From JBCDBL01 sp039183635 (GTDB lineage: Bacteria; Pseudomonadota; Alphaproteobacteria; Caulobacterales; Parvularculaceae): a DNA stretch of 35,919 nt. Shown here piece after piece: positions 33,067 to 35,919 of this stretch. The notes beneath the pieces were generated by a model that saw only the letters and a program-made list of their open reading frames with translations, did no database searches and had not been told where the DNA came from. The first letter of the stretch is position 1, and every line of letters starts with the position of its first letter. The position numbers and the translations under genes were made by a program. The stretch is taken from assembly GCA_039183635.1 (NCBI GenBank), contig JBCDBL010000026.1, forward strand, positions 1-35,919, given 5' to 3'.

Positions 33067-33744
33067 TTAGGGCGTCGCCCACATGCGCAACAGGTTCGCG
33101 ATCGTTTTATCGAGGGTCAGAAGCTCAGCGGATTGTTCGGAAGACCGTTCGCGCATAGACGCGCGCAGGTTCTCAAGATCGAACAGCAAATCCCGCTGCG
33201 CCGTGTCAGCGATAAGGCTTTCGATCCACCCCACGCAGGCCATACGCACCCCGCGGGTCACCGGCGCGACCTCGTGAATCTCGGATGTGGGGTAAAGAAT
33301 GAGACTGCCGGCCTCTTCTTTTAAACTCTGTGCGGCGCCAGATGTATGGATGATGAGCTCGCCGCCCTCATAGGTTTCGGGCGGTGTCAGAAACAACGTA
33401 AACGATAGATCTGTCCGAAACCGAGCGCCGTCTTTGCCCATGATGGCGTTGTCCACATGGGGGCCGTAATGACCGTTGTCGGCCGTTCGGCTGACCATAA
33501 GGTTCGAAAACCGCCGCGGTCGCGCCGCCGCGTTCAATACCGGGTGGCTTGAAACAATCTCCGCCAGCGCGTCGCGGAATGCACGGCCTGGTCCGTTTGA
33601 AAGGTTCGCCTGTTCGTTGCGCTTGGCGGATTTTGCTGTTGCGCCGGCGGTGATTCGCCCATCGCGCCACTTCAGCTTGCCTGCTTTTTCGCGAAAGGAT
33701 TTCGCCGTTTCGGCATCGAGTATATTGGATATGACAAGAACCAT
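33067..33744 (-). CDS. piuC: PKHD-type Fe(II)/2-oxoglutarate dioxygenase (PiuC/YbiX)
   Basis: This 225-residue protein of the PiuC/YbiX family has an iron triad H96-V-D98 in HYGPHVDNAIMG and H157 in YPTSEIHEVAPVTRG. Arg167 (or R164) is the likely 2-oxoglutarate anchor. The length and start (MVLVISNILDAETAKSFREK) match the family. PiuC is commonly encoded beside siderophore receptors and iron genes and is iron-repressed in Pseudomonas; its substrate is not established. Here it converges on the fbpC-fbpA unit and diverges from the His-rich lipoprotein gene, within the iron island. A TTAAGAGTA motif like that between fbpB and fbpC lies directly upstream. Confidence 0.93.
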   Translation of the reverse strand: MVLVISNILDAETAKSFREKAGKLKWRDGRITAGATAKSAKRNEQANLSNGPGRAFRDALAEIVSSHPVLNAAARPRRFSNLMVSRTADNGHYGPHVDNAIMGKDGARFRTDLSFTLFLTPPETYEGGELIIHTSGAAQSLKEEAGSLILYPTSEIHEVAPVTRGVRMACVGWIESLIADTAQRDLLFDLENLRASMRERSSEQSAELLTLDKTIANLLRMWATP

Positions 33745-33753
33745 GAATCGCCT

Positions 33754-33770
33754 TTAAGAGTAATTTGCAA
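33754..33770. promoter_or_regulatory. TTAAGAGTA motif upstream of piuC
   Basis: TTAAGAGTAATTTGCAA matches the fbpB/fbpC palindrome (30762-30778) at 13 of 17 positions, including the first nine bases. It lies in the 75-bp divergent region between piuC and the His-rich lipoprotein. The shared sequence suggests common iron-responsive control; the palindromic symmetry is weaker here. Confidence 0.4.
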
Positions 33771-33819
33771 TTTTAGACGATAAAGTTAAAGTCCTCGCAT
33801 CATATTTGAAAGGTGGGCG

Positions 33820-34671
33820 ATGAACACGAAATTGAAAAAATGGGCGACCGTAGGTCTTGGTACGGCGTTTTTAGGAACCGGTCTCGTAGCGTGCGGATCT
33901 GAGGAACAGGCCGCCACCCCGGCGAAGGATGAAGCAGCCGTGGAAAAGGCCGAGGATGACGGGCATTCGCATTCTCATTCAGACGACTCGCACTCCCATT
34001 CACACGACTCGCACTCCCATGCCGGCGAAATGGGCGAGGGAGAAGGTGGTGAGGGCGGCGAGGGCGGTGAAGCCGGCCCCGATATGGACACGTTGGCCTT
34101 GCCGCAACGTCTCGCCTTTATGACAGGTCATGTCGAAGCCGGCCTTGCGCTTTACCGCGCGGGCGCGCCGGAAATGGCGGCGCCGCATCTTCTTCACCCT
34201 GTCTCTGAAACCCACGCTGCGGAGCGGGCCGGGCTCGACGCCTTAGGCTTCGACGCTTCGCTTTTTGAGGCTGTCTCGAAAGCCTTGGAGGAAGGCCGCC
34301 CTGCGGAAGAGATTGAACCGCAACTCGAGGCGGCAGAAGCCAATCTCGCCAGCGTTGCGGAAAAAGCCGGCGGCGATACGGTTGAGGTTATAACATTCCT
34401 GATGGATGTCATCGTTGAAGAGTACACAATCGCCATCACCGATGGCGTCGTGACCGACGCCAACGAATATCAGGATGCTTATGGCTTTGCGATCGTAGCC
34501 CGGGACAGGGCTGAAACGTTCGATCCCCGTGCGGAAGACTTGATTGCAGAGATTGACGCGTTGATCGGACTTTGGCCGGAAGCGCCGATTCCACCGGAAG
34601 ACCCCGCGCCGGTCGGCCAGGTATCGGCCCAGGCGTCCAAAGTCATTTTGGCGTTGCCTGCTGCAAACTAA
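33820..34671 (+). CDS. His-rich periplasmic lipoprotein, probable metal binder
   Basis: This 283-residue protein has a lipoprotein signal with LGTGLVAC (lipidated Cys25). A flexible segment rich in Ala/Glu/Asp leads into a His-Ser repeat at residues 49-67 (HSHSHSDDSHSHSHDSHSH) and then a Gly/Glu stretch at 69-86. The folded part from about 90 is helical with LAFMTGHVEAGLALYRAGAP and APHLLHPVSETHAAERAG; the repeated His in TGH, PHLLHP and ETHAAE may form a second metal site. I do not know a family name. The His tail, envelope location and position beside piuC and fbp genes suggest Fe, Zn or Cu buffering; the metal is inferred. It has its own terminator at 34701. Confidence 0.82.
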   Translation: MNTKLKKWATVGLGTAFLGTGLVACGSEEQAATPAKDEAAVEKAEDDGHSHSHSDDSHSHSHDSHSHAGEMGEGEGGEGGEGGEAGPDMDTLALPQRLAFMTGHVEAGLALYRAGAPEMAAPHLLHPVSETHAAERAGLDALGFDASLFEAVSKALEEGRPAEEIEPQLEAAEANLASVAEKAGGDTVEVITFLMDVIVEEYTIAITDGVVTDANEYQDAYGFAIVARDRAETFDPRAEDLIAEIDALIGLWPEAPIPPEDPAPVGQVSAQASKVILALPAAN

Positions 34672-34700
34672 TATCCAGGTCGTTTTACCTGTTATATCTT

Positions 34701-34734
34701 AAAGGCCTCCGCAATTTATATGTGGAGGCCTTTT
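34701..34734 (+). terminator. Rho-independent terminator of the His-rich lipoprotein gene
   Basis: AAAGGCCTCC (34701-34710) pairs perfectly with GGAGGCCTTT (34724-34733) around a 13-nt AT-rich loop, and the T-tract TTTT begins within the stem end. It lies 30 bp after the stop codon. The A-rich left arm would also let it act on the opposite strand. Confidence 0.85.
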
Positions 34735-34774
34735 GTGTTGAAACATAAACCGTTAGGGGTCCGGTTGGGCGTAC

Positions 34775-34874
34775 TCTAGCGCGTGTCACGCAAAAGTGGA
34801 TACCGGTTTTGCGTAAAAGACACGCGTAAACAAAGACCTAGAGCACGTCATATGAATCCAATTAAATGAGACGT
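34775..34874 (+). repeat. Dispersed structured repeat, copy 1 (+)
   Basis: This copy runs through CGTGTCACGCAAAAGTGGAT, ACCGGTTTTGCGTAAAAG, CAAAGACCTAGAGCACGTC and CCAATTAAATGAGACGT. It lacks the inner 20-bp palindrome seen in the other two full copies. With copy 2 it forms a head-to-head pair, and their facing ends (34858-34874 and 34885-34901) are perfect 17-bp inverted repeats. It resembles the mosaic intergenic elements of Rhizobiales, from general knowledge. Confidence 0.75.
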
Positions 34875-34884
34875 ACTCTAGGGC

Positions 34885-35002
34885 ACGTCTCATTTAATTG
34901 GCTCCAAACGAAGTGCTCTATATCTTTGTTCTGACGGTCGAACACTTGTTCGACCTTTTGCGAAAAACCGGCATCCGCTTTTTGCGCGACACGCTCTAAA
35001 GC
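34885..35002 (-). repeat. Dispersed structured repeat, copy 2 (-)
   Basis: Read on -, it runs from AGAGCGTGTCGCGCAAAAAG through CGGATGCCGGTTTTTCGCAA, the inner palindrome, ACAAAGATATAGAGCAC and CCAATTAAATGAGACGT. The inner palindrome GGTCGAACACTTGTTCGACC (34936-34955) has 9-bp arms around two bases. Similarity to copy 3 is high over about 90 bp. Confidence 0.75.
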
Positions 35003-35670
35003 ATCGTTGCTTTAATCGGATGTGAGGCGACGCTTTCAAGTCTTGTTTGTGCGCATTTGCGAATGGTCAACTTTATACACTTGGCCTGGAAACGCTTTAG
35101 CAAAATGCATATTCTCCGATCACGAGCGAAACGGTTTTGAAGGCGCTGGCTTTTCGGCGCATGGTCCCCTTTGCAAAGCGAGCATGGCGGCATTGTTATG
35201 ATCGTACAAGCCGCGAAAGAGGTTGCTGTTGCGGATTTCGGTGACGCGTCGGTGTCTGACGTTTATGAAATCGTCGTCGAGAGGCGCGTGCGCTGTTTCT
35301 TGAAGACAGAACGCAGCACCGCGCAAGCCCTTGATACAATCGCTGCTGAAGAAACCGGTCAGTTCCCAAATTAAAATATCGCCAAAGCTATTCGGCGGAT
35401 CTGTAGTGTTGAAATCACGCAAAACAAAAGCAAAGACGAAACGATGAACAGTCGCGGCCTGTCCGCGAGGCTTCGCTCGTATTGAGGCGGGGGCGTTCGA
35501 CGTTCTGTCATGGTCGCTATCGAGTTTTGGTTTTCTGACTTATTGTCTGTATAAAGGTTAAAATTCTTTAAGGGATTTGGGCAAGGCTATTGCAAAAAAA
35601 ATCACTTTGGAGACTTTCTAGGTACGGTTCAATTTATAAAATCTATAATATTAAATCCCCTACAGATTAT
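35003..35670. other. 668-bp stretch without a recognised gene
   Basis: A repeat remnant lies at 35085-35101. Two opposing open frames, 67 codons on + near 35171 and 100 codons on - near 35422, show no motif and no ribosome-binding site, and I do not call them. The last 150 bases are AT-rich. It looks like decayed or accessory DNA between the iron island and the insertion element. Confidence 0.45.
35085..35101 (-). repeat. Remnant of dispersed repeat
   Basis: CCTGGAAACGCTTTAGC contains the 14-mer GGAAACGCTTTAGC, whose exact reverse complement is at 4724-4737; a two-mismatch form ends the mmsA-side repeat at 15584-15597. It appears to be the outer end of the repeat family without the rest. Confidence 0.4.
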
Positions 35671-35776
35671 TTAGGACGTGTCGCGTAAAAGCGGATGCCG
35701 GTTTTCTCGCAAAAGGTCGAGCAATTGTTCGACCGTCAAAACAAAGATCTAGAGCACGCCCGTGTGAATCTAATTA
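35671..35776 (+). repeat. Dispersed structured repeat, copy 3 (+), cut by IS
   Basis: It aligns with copy 2 through CGTGTCGCGTAAAAGCGGAT, GCCGGTTTTCTCGCAAAAGG, the inner palindrome GGTCGAGCAATTGTTCGACC (35715-35734) and ACAAAGATCTAGAGCAC. It then follows the shared AAT-CTAATTA end until 35776. There, where copies 1 and 2 continue AATGAGACGT, an IS1595-type end begins. The palindrome differs from copy 2 by changes that keep pairing (one G-U). Confidence 0.75.
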
Positions 35777-35919
35777 GAGGCTGACCTAGGAGATTGAACT
35801 TCCTAGGGTGGCCTGATGCGCTTAAAGCACTCAAAACTCTCACATATTCAGACGAACAAGCTACTTGAACGCTTTGTCGCCGGAACGCCCGCGCGAACGG
35901 CGGCTTTACTTGTCGGCGT
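35777..35919 (+). mobile_element. IS1595-family insertion sequence, left end (partial)
   Basis: The element appears to start at GAGGCTGACCTAGG, which resembles the GG-GCTG-type ends of the IS1595/IS1016 group. A near-palindrome (CCTAGGA...TTCCTAGG) follows, and the transposase ATG is at 35816. The right end lies beyond the window. The exact boundary is inferred from where repeat copy 3 stops. Confidence 0.7.
35816..35919 (+). CDS. IS1595-family transposase (N-terminal fragment at window end)
   Basis: From ATG 35816 the frame stays open to the window end and encodes 34 complete residues. They include KHSKLSHIQTNKLLERFVAG and TPARTAALLVG, the helix-turn-helix opening typical of IS1595 (ISXO2-like) DDE transposases, which begin with a K-L-S...K-L-L-E-x-F-V-A-G-x-x-A-R-x-A-A-x-L-x-G-V pattern. 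The catalytic part is outside the window, so activity cannot be judged. No frameshift is seen in the visible part. It follows the candidate terminal repeat by about 26 bp, the normal arrangement in these elements. Confidence 0.85.
   Translation, partial: MRLKHSKLSHIQTNKLLERFVAGTPARTAALLVG

Noticed and set aside
35120..35422. A 100-codon frame on - and an opposing 67-codon frame on + from 35171
   Set aside because: They overlap each other, start at weak codons (TTG for the - frame) without ribosome-binding sites, and show no homology that I recognise.

Overview
The window looks like a chromosomal segment of a marine-type alphaproteobacterium, possibly near Parvularculaceae/Hyphomonadaceae; the lineage is my inference. 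Grounds are a moderately high GC content with many GCG/GCC-rich codons, the family content (FecI/FecR, phosphate-type porin, BauA/MmsA, fbp-type iron ABC transporter, PiuC), and intergenic repeats resembling the mosaic elements of Rhizobiales and relatives. No rRNA, tRNA or CRISPR array was seen.

Layout. (1) 1-4099: the end of an ECF sigma factor, its FecR-type anti-sigma partner and an exported 910-residue M16 zinc protease, all on +. (2) 4194-6780: four genes on -, a SRPBCC lipoprotein, a CPBP membrane protease, a lipoprotein made of six exact 18-residue repeats, and an unrecognised lipoprotein. (3) 7372-8742: an OprO/OprP-type porin behind an AT-rich leader. (4) 9270-15185: an ALDH7-type aldehyde dehydrogenase and an RND pump (adaptor plus permease) on -. 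(5) 15593-19190: a beta-alanine catabolic pair (bauA-like transaminase, mmsA) with a divergent XRE-cupin regulator. (6) 19402-25498: a tight six-gene MoxR operon (DUF4129, DUF4350, MoxR ATPase, DUF58, SpoIIM, RDD). Its first gene appears to start at a rare ATT codon that restores a signal peptide. (7) 25509-34671: after one membrane protein, an iron-acquisition island. It holds a PepSY/PiuB-like reductase operon with an unlisted small ORF and a Fur-box-like site, an Fe(III) ABC transporter split into divergent fbpB and fbpC-fbpA units around a 17-bp palindrome, a PiuC-type dioxygenase and a His-rich lipoprotein. (8) 34672-35919: a terminator, several copies of a dispersed structured repeat, and the left end of an IS1595-family element that cuts one repeat copy.

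Working together: region 7 is a coherent iron system of periplasmic Fe(III) capture, ABC import, inner-membrane reductive release, PiuC and a metal-binding lipoprotein, with candidate operators upstream. Region 1 may be a second iron or protein-import system, since FecIR controls TonB-dependent uptake and M16 proteases of this size (FusC, PqqL) process imported iron proteins. Region 5 converts beta-alanine to malonate semialdehyde and then acetyl-CoA. Region 6 is a widespread envelope-associated MoxR/DUF58 chaperone-like unit of uncertain role. The strongest candidates for new observations are the ATT start, the 18-residue repeat lipoprotein, the FecIR-M16 coupling, the small ORF and palindromes in the iron island, and the repeat family that supplies the mmsA stop codon and hosts an IS insertion.
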